Positions 28,567 to 35,948 of a stretch of DNA of 64,000 nt are shown here, piece by piece (within the stretch, counting starts at the first letter, position 1; each line of letters opens with the position of its first letter). The notes under the pieces are model-generated. The model saw nothing but the letters and a program-made list of their open reading frames with translations. It did not search any database and was not told where the DNA came from. The DNA lies in assembly GCF_017304635.1 (NCBI RefSeq), contig NZ_JAFKMA010000001.1, forward strand, positions 1,178,001 through 1,242,000, written 5' to 3'. A program made the translations under genes and the position numbers. Origin of the DNA: Sphingomonas sp. Its GTDB lineage: Bacteria > Pseudomonadota > Alphaproteobacteria > Sphingomonadales > Sphingomonadaceae.

Positions 28567-28876
28567 GAAGGGGACGAAAGCGTACCGCGAAGAGTATATC
28601 CAGGTCGTTTATGGCATCAGTCGGGAAACGAAGACCGTTCGATCCGTGTACGTGCAGCGCAATGGCGTTCTTTCCAGCATGAACCGGGACGGCACCTCGA
28701 TACGGCACCCCATCAAGCCCGGTTGGACAGCCGAGCGAGAGGCCGGATTGATCTTTGGTCTCACTGACACTTTCATGACCCCGGTCGGTCTGAGCTCAGA
28801 CGAATTTACGAAGAGGCGGCTCGCCGAACTAGAAGCCAAGGCACACGCGATGCGAGACGAAGAGCTGTCAGGATAG
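28556..28876 (+). CDS. Hypothetical protein (element 1)
   Basis: 106 residues from GTG 28556, preceded by a perfect AAGGAGG at proper spacing. It overlaps the end of the preceding membrane protein gene. The protein is charged and soluble, with a C-terminal helix (KRRLAELEAKAHAMRDEE). No motif recognised. Its end overlaps the convergent RusA gene by 9 nt. Confidence 0.65.
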   Translation: MGPKKGTKAYREEYIQVVYGISRETKTVRSVYVQRNGVLSSMNRDGTSIRHPIKPGWTAEREAGLIFGLTDTFMTPVGLSSDEFTKRRLAELEAKAHAMRDEELSG

Positions 28877-29212
28877 AGGCCACACCTTCATTTCGACGCG
28901 AGGGTGATTGCGATCGACGCCCTTCATCAAATGCAGGTCCGTGATCTGCCCGTCATCAAGCCACAGGATGCCCGTGAGAGCGTCTAGAAGCGCTTTAACG
29001 TTGTCGATGTCGCGGTTGCGCCTGTCGGGCCACCAGAGCTCAATTTCGACGGCTAGCGCGCCTTCTAGGGGTCTTCCCCTATGCTGCTGGCGGGCTTCCC
29101 ACCCGATCGCTTCTTTCGCCCGCTTGGCGCGCGGGTCCATGAAGCGGCGACCCTGCCCCTGAATGTAGAGGTGGTTCGTCGTTGGCGGCAGCGTTTGGAG
29201 GGTGAGCTTCAA
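28868..29212 (-). CDS. RusA-family crossover junction endodeoxyribonuclease
   Basis: 114 residues. The RusA fold shows as LPPTTNHLYIQGQGRRFMD at the start, then IELWWPDRRNRDIDNVKALLDALTG, with the D-x-D-N catalytic acid cluster, and a later LWLDDGQITDL. RusA resolves Holliday junctions; such genes are usual in phages and integrative elements. It is the last gene of a minus-strand set of unknown genes. Confidence 0.85.
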   Translation of the reverse strand: MKLTLQTLPPTTNHLYIQGQGRRFMDPRAKRAKEAIGWEARQQHRGRPLEGALAVEIELWWPDRRNRDIDNVKALLDALTGILWLDDGQITDLHLMKGVDRNHPRVEMKVWPLS

Positions 29213-29369
29213 GCTCCCCTAAGCGTACCATGCCGGTCGGGCGGCTCCGACGTTCTCAAACCGCCAGAGCCGCCCTCACCGCGGCGCGTTTCTCAAGCCA
29301 CGCCGCGGCTGCCATTACATATGCGCGTCATCGCTGGCTGGGGTATTCCCCTTTTCGGGTATAGCCAGA

Positions 29370-29945
29370 TCAGCCTTTTTCGCCGATCCTCGGAGACGGG
29401 GACGCCTCTACCGGCTCCGGTCGCAAGAGTTCGGTCTGCTGGCGTAGAATATTGGCGATGTCCGCCATGGCAATCTGCGATGCCACGAGGATGTTGTCCC
29501 TCATGATATAGGCGTCGGCCGCGTAGCCGCTGGTCTGGATGTCAGTTTCCGCGAGCTTGAAGCCGGCCTCCTTCATCGCTTCGAAGATGAGCTTCGTCTG
29601 CTTGGCGCCGTGCAGCTTTTCGTGCGCCTCCTTGTTTTCCTCGCTGGGCTTGAAGCGAACATGCTCGATGTAGTCGTGCCACGCTGCCATGACGGCCTTG
29701 CTGCTATTGAACTCAGCGGGGATTAAATTGATCGCAGTGGAGTAGGTGGCATCGCCCACCAGATGCCGAGAAGCAAGCAGCATACGGATGATCTGGTGTC
29801 GCGCGTCGTGGCGCTTTCGCTTGCCGTCAACGATCAGCGTGATGACGACAGCGACGATCGGTCCAATGAGGATACCGGCTAAGCTGATCCATTCACTAAA
29901 CTTCAGGCCCCAGTAGAGCGTTTCCGGCACAGTGGCTGGCGGCAT
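29370..29945 (-). CDS. Membrane-anchored protein, DUF6680-like
   Basis: 191 residues. An N-terminal helix (ISLAGILIGPIVAVVITLIVDGK) anchors it in the inner membrane, followed by a helical cytoplasmic region (RHDARHQIIRMLLASRH and a FNSSKAVMAAWHDYIEHV stretch). The layout and these strings are like DUF6680 proteins, which are found in mobile and defence-rich DNA without known function. It begins 1 nt before the stop of the next gene upstream, so the two are coupled. Confidence 0.6.
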   Translation of the reverse strand: MPPATVPETLYWGLKFSEWISLAGILIGPIVAVVITLIVDGKRKRHDARHQIIRMLLASRHLVGDATYSTAINLIPAEFNSSKAVMAAWHDYIEHVRFKPSEENKEAHEKLHGAKQTKLIFEAMKEAGFKLAETDIQTSGYAADAYIMRDNILVASQIAMADIANILRQQTELLRPEPVEASPSPRIGEKG

Positions 29946-30227
29946 TTACCCCTGATCCTTCCGCAATTTGTAAGTGAGCATCGCCCCGAAGCTCTTCACG
30001 TTCGGATCGTCGCACTCATTGAAGAGCTGGTAAAGGCGCGGGTTGGTCAAGCCGTCGAAGCGCTTGGCGAGACGTGCGTATGAAAATGTCGGTCGCCCGT
30101 CGCGCTTCTGCTCATCGTTGAGGCGTGAACGGAACCGCTCGACAAGCTCTTCTCGTTCATTACGCGGCAGGCCGATTTTTCGATCGCGCGGCCGGAATTT
30201 CTCACTGTAGCTAGGCGGTAAATCCAT
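29946..30227 (-). CDS. Hypothetical protein (element 1)
   Basis: 93 residues, charged and probably helical. A YARLAKRFDGLTNPRLYQLFNECDD stretch could be a small DNA-binding helical region, but this is weak. It lies between the DUF6680-like gene and the nuclease candidate with gaps of 0 and 3 nt, so it is part of the same transcript. Confidence 0.6.
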   Translation of the reverse strand: MDLPPSYSEKFRPRDRKIGLPRNEREELVERFRSRLNDEQKRDGRPTFSYARLAKRFDGLTNPRLYQLFNECDDPNVKSFGAMLTYKLRKDQG

Positions 30228-30230
30228 AGG

Positions 30231-30545
30231 TCAGGAGAGGTTTGCTACGAATTGCAGTAAGGCTTCCGATCCTTCGTCCGGGCTCCACTTCAGAAAGGGT
30301 ATGCCGAACCGGCCGCACATATCGCGAAAGAGCTTCTGCCCGTCTCGAAGTGCCCTCGTGGTCGTAGGCTTCACCTCGACGAAACCCGCGATCTCTCCAT
30401 CGCGAAGGATCGCATAGTCCGGATAACCTCGACGTGAAAATTCGATGCCGGCGGATTTTAATAAATGAGCAGCTTCAAACTCTGCGATATTGAGAGCGTA
30501 TCCTGCTCTCCTGAGCTCTTTTCGATTAGCTCGATCTAATTGCAT
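30231..30545 (-). CDS. Small PD-(D/E)XK (VRR-NUC-like) nuclease candidate
   Basis: 104 residues. The core pattern is GYPDYAILRDGEIAGFVEVKP, matching the PD...(D/E)-x-K catalytic arrangement of small restriction-like nucleases (VRR-NUC or related). A C-terminal FGIPFLKWSPDEG gives the following strand. It is upstream of the coupled genes in the minus-strand set with RusA. The nuclease family assignment is by motif only; the substrate could be junctions or flaps. Confidence 0.6.
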   Translation of the reverse strand: MQLDRANRKELRRAGYALNIAEFEAAHLLKSAGIEFSRRGYPDYAILRDGEIAGFVEVKPTTTRALRDGQKLFRDMCGRFGIPFLKWSPDEGSEALLQFVANLS

Positions 30546-30704
30546 GTTTTCTTTGTTAGATTTTGGGTTGCGTCCCCTACCCCACGTCGGCGCAAGGTAG
30601 GAAACGCAGTCTTCTCCGTTGAGTTTTGGTCCTGATGACGCCTCGGACAGGCTGCGCGAGAACGACCGTTTTAATGTCCTGTCGTTACATCCCCGGACAA
30701 AAGC

Positions 30705-30742
30705 AAAAGCCCCGCAACTGTCGTAGCAGCGGCGGGACTTTT
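30705..30742 (-). terminator. Rho-independent terminator candidate
   Basis: AAAAGcCCCGC (30705-30715) pairs with GCGGGaCTTTT (30732-30742) with one mismatch. Read on the minus strand the hairpin is followed by TTTTGCTTTTGT, so it would end the gene at 30818-31204. Confidence 0.65.
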
Positions 30743-30817
30743 GCCCGCGATGCGCTACGACGCATCACGAAACTTATTGCTCTTCCATGATGATACCAGA
30801 GCGCCGCGAAGCGCGTG

Positions 30818-31204
30818 CTACTCGTCGGTGTGGACAACCTGGTCAGGCATCGGGCCTTCACCTGCAAGATACAGGTTCGGGAACTCTTCCCGGAATTTGA
30901 AGAATGGATTCACCTCGCCGGCAAGCGTGTAATTCATCATCGACGAGTACGGCAGCCCGTGGAGGATGCCCGGAACGAGGCGCTTCATGCCGAGCTGCTC
31001 GCGATAGGTGTCTTCTTCCCAAGTCATCTGCGCTTCGACGAGAGGGATGTACCAATCCTTCTTCGGGTCGGTGTCGCCGATCGCGATGCGCGCCATGTTG
31101 AAGCCGTTGCAGTAGTACAGCATCACGGCGCTGCGGCTGTTAGCGAATTGCTTCAAATCTGCCGCGGTCAGTTCGCTTTCCTCGTTCCAGACGAACCGTT
31201 TCAT
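30818..31204 (-). CDS. Hypothetical protein (element 1)
   Basis: 128 residues, soluble, with aromatic-rich segments (SRSAVMLYYCNGFNMARIAIGD and HGLPYSSMMNY). An adjacent GAGGAG lies immediately before the ATG. A terminator follows it. No family recognised. Confidence 0.6.
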   Translation of the reverse strand: MKRFVWNEESELTAADLKQFANSRSAVMLYYCNGFNMARIAIGDTDPKKDWYIPLVEAQMTWEEDTYREQLGMKRLVPGILHGLPYSSMMNYTLAGEVNPFFKFREEFPNLYLAGEGPMPDQVVHTDE

Positions 31205-31244
31205 CTCCTCGTTGTGGTCGGCTGCCCGCGCTGCGGATTGTTGG

Positions 31245-31394
31245 CTAGACGCCCAGGATCACTTCGAGCTGCTTGATGATCGTGCGGCCATCGCTGATCG
31301 CGCGTCGCAGTAATTCCTTATGCGCCTTCTTGCTGAGCTTCAGCGGCGAAAAAGCGACCGGCATTAGTGTGAAGCTGCGGCCGAATATCGCCAT
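31245..31394 (-). CDS. Possible small protein (element 1)
   Basis: 49 residues from ATG 31394, basic, with a C-terminal helix (KKAHKELLRRAISDGRTII). Longer starts would read through two hairpins (31449-31534), so the short start is preferred. Support is weak: no clear ribosome site. Confidence 0.35.
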   Translation of the reverse strand: MAIFGRSFTLMPVAFSPLKLSKKAHKELLRRAISDGRTIIKQLEVILGV

Positions 31395-31448
31395 CTCCGG
31401 CGAGCTCGTGCTGTTCGAAGCGCGGGAAGAAAATCGCCAGTGACATTC

Positions 31449-31475
31449 AAGGCCCTCGGGACAACCGAGGGCCTT
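31449..31475. terminator. Perfect hairpin with short T run
   Basis: AAGGCCCTCGG (31449-31459) pairs exactly with CCGAGGGCCTT (31465-31475), with a GGACAA-type loop. The T run (TTTCT) follows on the plus strand; the minus side has none. It isolates the small gene at 31245. Confidence 0.6.
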
Positions 31476-31500
31476 TCTGCTACGATGATCTCGGAAGCTC

Positions 31501-31534
31501 GCAAAGCGCCGCCACCCCATTGGCGGCGCTTTGC
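31501..31534 (-). terminator. Perfect 13-bp hairpin after the replication-relaxation gene
   Basis: GCAAAGCGCCGCC (31501-31513) pairs with GGCGGCGCTTTGC (31522-31534) around an 8-nt loop. It abuts the stop codon at 31534-31536 and probably ends that operon, though no T run follows on the minus strand. Confidence 0.6.
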
Positions 31535-32361
31535 TATATCTCCTTCGCCGATGCGAGAAGCGCCTTGGGCATACGCCAGTTGAGCCCGAACGTCGGCTCG
31601 ACGAGGAAGCGCCAGCGATCGGCGTAGCGGCTGTTCGCCTTCACATACGCGGCGATATTCTCGGCGTGCGTAGCGTTCGTCGTGACGACTAGGATCGTCG
31701 CCGTGGGGATGCCGTAGGCGCGCTTCAATCCGCCCGATAGCGCGGCGTCATAGTCAGCGACCTTCTTCTTCCAGGTGTTGTACGTTCCGGTGTTACGCTC
31801 GATACTTTCCGTATTGCGGTCGATCTCCACCACGAAAAACTGCTTTTTGCCGCTCGGTAGCCGGAGCGCGAACACATCGTCAGGGATTAGTTTCGAGCCG
31901 TCGAGCTCTATGGTCAGGTTGTTCCGATCGAGGAGCTCTTCGCGGTGGATGAAGTCATCGCCCTTCGCGAGCTCCAGAGATGCGGTGAAGCAGGCTTGCA
32001 TGAGCTGGTGGACGAATGACGCAGTACGCGCTGGCGGCATCGGACAAGCCTTGTCGCCGAGCATCGCCCTCGCCTTCGGGGTCAGGTCGTACACGATCGA
32101 CGAATAGCGGGAGTGAAAACTCTCGAACTGACGCGGCGGACGGGACAGGAAGCCGTTGTGATAGAAGCGCGTGAACCGACGCTGGAGCTTCGCGAAATTC
32201 TTGCGTGACGTGAAATGCGCCAGATACGTCAGCGGGAGCGGACCGTGACGCGAGATTGCCGCCCACTGTCGCAGGTCTTCCTCCTGCGGGATGATGGCGT
32301 CCCGGTCGATCGGATCAGGGTCGTCGAACCGGAGCCGCCTAGAAAGAGCATCGGTAGCCAT
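31534..32361 (-). CDS. Replication-relaxation family protein
   Basis: 275 residues from ATG 32361. N-terminal winged-helix-like half (QEEDLRQWAAISRHGPLPLTYLAHF ... LTPKARAMLG) and a C-terminal half with a nuclease-like core (DDVFALRLPSGKKQFFVVEIDRNTESI) match the Replic_Relax family (PF13814). Members are found in integrative elements and plasmids and are thought to act at DNA processing for transfer or replication. It follows the ATPase gene by 100 nt and ends the minus-strand transfer operon. Confidence 0.75.
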   Translation of the reverse strand: MATDALSRRLRFDDPDPIDRDAIIPQEEDLRQWAAISRHGPLPLTYLAHFTSRKNFAKLQRRFTRFYHNGFLSRPPRQFESFHSRYSSIVYDLTPKARAMLGDKACPMPPARTASFVHQLMQACFTASLELAKGDDFIHREELLDRNNLTIELDGSKLIPDDVFALRLPSGKKQFFVVEIDRNTESIERNTGTYNTWKKKVADYDAALSGGLKRAYGIPTATILVVTTNATHAENIAAYVKANSRYADRWRFLVEPTFGLNWRMPKALLASAKEI

Positions 32362-32461
32362 GCACACAGCATAACCTGCCGAAAATGGCTGAAAACGGCC
32401 GGTATGCGTGGGTGTGAGTAGCGGTGCCGCGCCATGGTGCGCGATGCTAAATCTAACTTTC

Positions 32462-34474
32462 TTATACCCATTCGCTATCGTTGCTGTCGGCGGCGGGCGT
32501 GCTCACGATCGGCTGTCCCGGGGCGTTCGATCGTCCAAGCGAGACGCGCTCCCGGTTCTTCCATTTGAATACCTCGCGCGTAGCAGCCGATAGCTGAGGA
32601 TGTCTCGGGACTGCGAGCTTGACCGACATGGCGTGCGGGGTCGTGCCGTGAATGAAAAGGCCGAAATGATGCTTTGGAAGCGTCGAGAAAAACTCGGGTG
32701 TCGTCTTCATTTCCCTTGCGATGCGTGTTGCGTCGGCGCTCGAAGGATGAGCGAACCGGATAGCCGGCTGGGAAAGGATCGCAGCCTCTAGCGCTGCGCT
32801 GCGCTTCGTCGCCTGGGCTAGATCGTGATGCGCCAGCACGAGCCCGCAGTTGAACTTCCGCAGCTCGGTCAGCATCTCGGCGATGTCGTCGGACATGTAA
32901 TTCGCGCACTCGTCCACGTACACGAACGTCGGTCGCCATAGCCGGCGATCGTGATCGTCGCGGCCGAGCATCGCTTGAAAGATAAGGGCCAGGACCATGC
33001 CGCCGAACACGGTTGAGGCTGAACCTATGCTGCTTTTGGCGGTATCGACGAGAATGACGGAGCCTCGATTGAGCTCGTCGAAAAAATCGATCTTCGTTTC
33101 CTGCGCGGACAGCACGTCATACGCGGCCTCGTTGAAAAGCACGTTGCGCAGCCGGTAGCCGATCTCCTCGCGAGTAGCGTCGAATGTGGTCTTGGCTACC
33201 TTGCCGCTGTCGCCTCCGGACGGCACGATCGCCTCGTAGAAGTATTCCCGGTCATGCGAAGGAAGCTGGTCGATAACGTCGGTGTACGATGCCGGCTTCT
33301 GCAGAAACTGCATGATGTCGATGATCGTCGCGTTGCGACCGCGCGCTTTGGGCATCGCGAGCAACATGCGTACCGTGTAGTTCCAGAGCGTCGATTGCTT
33401 TGCCGTCAGCTCAAGGTCGAGCGAGGCGAGCACGTAGTTGAATGTCTCGATGACATGGTTCGCGCGAACCGGCCGTTTCGAATGGAATGGGTTGATCGCG
33501 GGCGGGAATTTCTCGTCGGACGGATCGACGACCACGAGGCGCTGCCCGATAGTGCCGGCGTACGCTTTGAGGTTCTGCACGAGCTCGCGGTGCGGCGTGA
33601 TGATGACAAGCGACGGCTGGTTTGCTGATCGAATGTCCTGGGCGACCATGGCTTCGATGAGGGTCGTTTTGCCTGATCCGGTTCGCCCGATGATGTGCGT
33701 GTGCGCGAAGCGGTCGCTATCCCTCCATGCGATCGGCACGCTGGCACGGAAGAATTCGAGGATAGGCGTGTCCTTGAACATTCGCTCGATAAGCTCGTGG
33801 TCGCCAAGCGCGACCTGCGACGGTCGCGTCCGTTCCCAATTCAGGTGATATTCGTCGCACAAGAAGAAGAAATTGCTGCGTATTTTGCAGCTCGTATCGT
33901 ACGTCGGCAGGAAGGACAGCGCGGAGAATTCGTACTCGTCCTTCTCGCGGAAATGGAACAGCCAACCGGACGTAAAGAGACGGTATAGGGCGTCCACAGT
34001 CGCCCGTGCGTCTTTGAGCAAGGTCCAAGCTGGGACCGACACGAGCGAGTGCCCGCTTTCTGCTTCGATCTTCCGGGCCTCAGCGAAGTGATCCATAACG
34101 TAGCGCGCGATCTCGTTGAAGGACCGCTCGATATTGCTGCCATGCTCCATCAGGTGCGCGGCTGCTTTCAGGTCCCGCTCGTACCGCTGGAACAGCTCGC
34201 GATTGTCGTGGTACGCGTTCTCCGGCCACTGGAGCGCCACAGCCTCCGCAACGGCCCTCCGATCAGGCATGTCCTTTTCGCCGGCTTCGGCCATTGCCGC
34301 AAGCGCGCGTCCGAACAGCTCGTCCGATACGTCGAGCGCGATGCGCGGAAATTTTTGCTTCTCACGGATTACCCCTAGGTACTCCATGACGTTGCGATAC
34401 AGGTCCTCATAGTAATTCTCGCCATGCTCGGTCGTGCTGACCCACATGCGCGGTATGTTTCTCGGCTCCTGCAT
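32462..34474 (-). CDS. TraG/HerA-like conjugative DNA-transfer ATPase
   Basis: 670 residues from ATG 34474, with GGAGG 5 nt upstream; an earlier frame start near 34891 would only add translated antisense of the upstream gene. Walker A is IIGRTGSGKTT (about 262-269) and Walker B PTFVYVDECANYM (about 516-525). The C-terminus reads LRKFNCGLVLAHHDL and ends with a polar tail. This is the coupling-protein type that drives DNA into a secretion channel. No N-terminal transmembrane helix is visible, unlike TraG/VirD4, which suggests a soluble version as in ICE and Replic_Relax-associated ATPases. Confidence 0.85.
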   Translation of the reverse strand: MQEPRNIPRMWVSTTEHGENYYEDLYRNVMEYLGVIREKQKFPRIALDVSDELFGRALAAMAEAGEKDMPDRRAVAEAVALQWPENAYHDNRELFQRYERDLKAAAHLMEHGSNIERSFNEIARYVMDHFAEARKIEAESGHSLVSVPAWTLLKDARATVDALYRLFTSGWLFHFREKDEYEFSALSFLPTYDTSCKIRSNFFFLCDEYHLNWERTRPSQVALGDHELIERMFKDTPILEFFRASVPIAWRDSDRFAHTHIIGRTGSGKTTLIEAMVAQDIRSANQPSLVIITPHRELVQNLKAYAGTIGQRLVVVDPSDEKFPPAINPFHSKRPVRANHVIETFNYVLASLDLELTAKQSTLWNYTVRMLLAMPKARGRNATIIDIMQFLQKPASYTDVIDQLPSHDREYFYEAIVPSGGDSGKVAKTTFDATREEIGYRLRNVLFNEAAYDVLSAQETKIDFFDELNRGSVILVDTAKSSIGSASTVFGGMVLALIFQAMLGRDDHDRRLWRPTFVYVDECANYMSDDIAEMLTELRKFNCGLVLAHHDLAQATKRSAALEAAILSQPAIRFAHPSSADATRIAREMKTTPEFFSTLPKHHFGLFIHGTTPHAMSVKLAVPRHPQLSAATREVFKWKNRERVSLGRSNAPGQPIVSTPAADSNDSEWV

Positions 34475-34508
34475 CGTGCCTCCGGACCGGAAGCTATCAC
34501 AGCCTGAG

Positions 34509-35276
34509 CTAATGGCGAGGGCGTATCGCGTTCTGAACGAACGTCGTGTGTCCATCCGTTCCCGGTATGAGACCCGCGTATATGCCGAGAATTTCTGCAT
34601 CCTCTGGCGTTGCTTGGCTCGCGATTTTTTTCGGAATGGTGAGGAACTGATCGCGCAACACCGACACGCCTTCGAACGATGTGATGCCGGCGATGAGGCG
34701 ATTTTGACGGATAAGCGCTGCGTGCTCCTTGTGCGCATAGAAGGAAAAGTCCGGCACGATAATGGCTCCGCGGAACTGGCTGATGAGCATATTGCCGAGC
34801 ACGAACGCATCGAAATCGCCGATCTCTGCTCGCGGTAGCTGTGCGGTGATGGTGCCCTTGGTTGAGAAATTCGACGGCCGATTAAGGACACGCTTTAGGA
34901 CAGGAGATAGTAAAAGACGCTCGATGCGCTCCGATGCGTCCCGTTCGTAGGGGTCTTTCGACCGGACAATCATATCGGACAGACGGTCTGGCTTTTCGAG
35001 AAGCTGCTTAAACAGGATGTGATTGGAATAGCGACGCGTGAGAGTTGCGCTTCCCTCGGGGAAAATGGCGTCAAGGACAGCGATGAATTCCGCTGCCCGA
35101 ATATGGTTCATGTCCTTGAGCGGATTGAAGCTGTCGGTTTTGAAATCGAACGCGGTCGCACGGCGCGCAACCGGGATCGGATCGTCGTCGATAAAAAGGA
35201 AACCCTGCCGCGGAATATGTTCGACGATGGCGGTGCTGTCGAAGCCGACGACTAGGGTATTTGTTGGTTCTCTCAT
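34509..35276 (-). CDS. Hypothetical partner of the transfer ATPase (possible ATPase-half homologue)
   Basis: 255 residues, no signal or membrane segment, and no Walker A. The C-terminal two-thirds has the order of strands seen in the second half of TraG-like ATPases: a STKGTITAQLPRAEIGDFDAF segment, then SQFRGAIIVPDFSFYAHKEH in the place of Walker B (D kept, E lost), then IRQNRLIAGITSF and SQATPEDAEILG. That likeness is my inference from layout. It is the first gene of the operon with the ATPase (34 nt apart) and the replication-relaxation gene. Confidence 0.55.
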   Translation of the reverse strand: MREPTNTLVVGFDSTAIVEHIPRQGFLFIDDDPIPVARRATAFDFKTDSFNPLKDMNHIRAAEFIAVLDAIFPEGSATLTRRYSNHILFKQLLEKPDRLSDMIVRSKDPYERDASERIERLLLSPVLKRVLNRPSNFSTKGTITAQLPRAEIGDFDAFVLGNMLISQFRGAIIVPDFSFYAHKEHAALIRQNRLIAGITSFEGVSVLRDQFLTIPKKIASQATPEDAEILGIYAGLIPGTDGHTTFVQNAIRPRH

Positions 35277-35467
35277 GGCCGGGGAAGGTAGAGCCTTGCG
35301 CCTGGCAGGATGCCTTCGCCGGCACGAAAAGGTGCAGGTCCATGGTCATTGTACCTTCCCGCCGCGGGGTTGGACGGGCTGGCCGCGGCGGGAAGTGTAT
35401 AGGACACGGTATCGGACACGCGACGCGTTGGGACGGTGCCGCTCACTGTCCGTCGTTGTGCCGAAGG

Positions 35468-35561
35468 CCACGACCCCACACTAAAGCTAGGGGCCGTGAT
35501 GTCCGATAGGACTAGGCCCCGACCGTCCGATTAGGAGGGGAGTTTTAGTGTGGGGTCGTGG
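35468..35561. repeat. Perfect 18-bp inverted repeat, candidate oriT/oriV/operator
   Basis: CCACGACCCCACACTAAA (35468-35485) matches the reverse complement of 35544-35561 exactly. Inside lie GGGGCC...GGCCCC (35490-35520) with GTCC/GGAC nested, and two GTCCGAT-AGGA/GTCCGATTAGGAG near-repeats. It is in the main non-coding region of the element, upstream of the transfer operon. Such dyads occur at transfer or replication origins; no nic consensus is recognised. Confidence 0.6.
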
Positions 35562-35676
35562 CGTGAGCCCGACGGACATGTGATGCGGGAATGTAGGAAA
35601 TCCGCCGTTTCTCGGCGGGATAGTACCGTATCGTAGGGGCATACAGGATAGCCCAGTCTATAGCCCTAAAAGAAAG

Positions 35677-35702
35677 AGCCCGGACCTTTCGATCCGGGCT
35701 CC
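35677..35702 (-). terminator. Rho-independent terminator after alpA
   Basis: GAGCCCGGA (35677-35685) pairs with TCCGGGCTC (35694-35702). On the minus strand it is followed by TTTCTTTTAGGG. It would end the int-alpA transcript. Confidence 0.85.
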
Positions 35703-35712
35703 CTGGCGTCCG

Positions 35713-35907
35713 TTAGGAGGCCGTGCCTGCGTCGCGTTGGGCGATGCGTTGGTAAATCCAATCGTCTACTTCCTCGTCCACCCAGCCGACCCGTCCGGCG
35801 CCTAGCTGTACCCGTTTGGGAAAGAGCCCTGACGCTTCAAGGCGAGCTAAGTGGGCGGGGCTGTATAGGACCTTCTCGCGCACGTCCTTCTTCGATAGCA
35901 GCTTCAT
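35713..35907 (-). CDS. AlpA-like excisionase/regulator
   Basis: 64 residues. MerR-like winged helix: LLSKKDVREKVLYSPAHLARLEASGLFPKRVQLGAGRVGWVDEEVDDWI. AlpA proteins bind att-region DNA and act as recombination directionality factors or activators of int. It lies 41 nt downstream of the integrase gene, on the same transcript, and is followed by a strong terminator. Confidence 0.85.
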   Translation of the reverse strand: MKLLSKKDVREKVLYSPAHLARLEASGLFPKRVQLGAGRVGWVDEEVDDWIYQRIAQRDAGTAS

Positions 35908-35948
35908 CGCGGATCACTCCCATAAGGGAGCCATCCGGATGGCTCAGG

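Larger units (their letters stand above)
35277..35712. other. Gene-free region containing inverted repeats and terminator
   Basis: About 435 bases without a gene between divergent transfer genes and the alpA/int pair. It holds the 18-bp inverted repeat (35468-35561), direct GTCCGAT repeats within it and the terminator at 35677-35702. Nothing else recognisable. Confidence 0.7.

Noticed and set aside
34475-34891. N-terminal extension of the TraG/HerA-like ATPase
   Set aside because: It is the other frame of the upstream hypothetical gene; the ATG at 34474 has a good GGAGG site.
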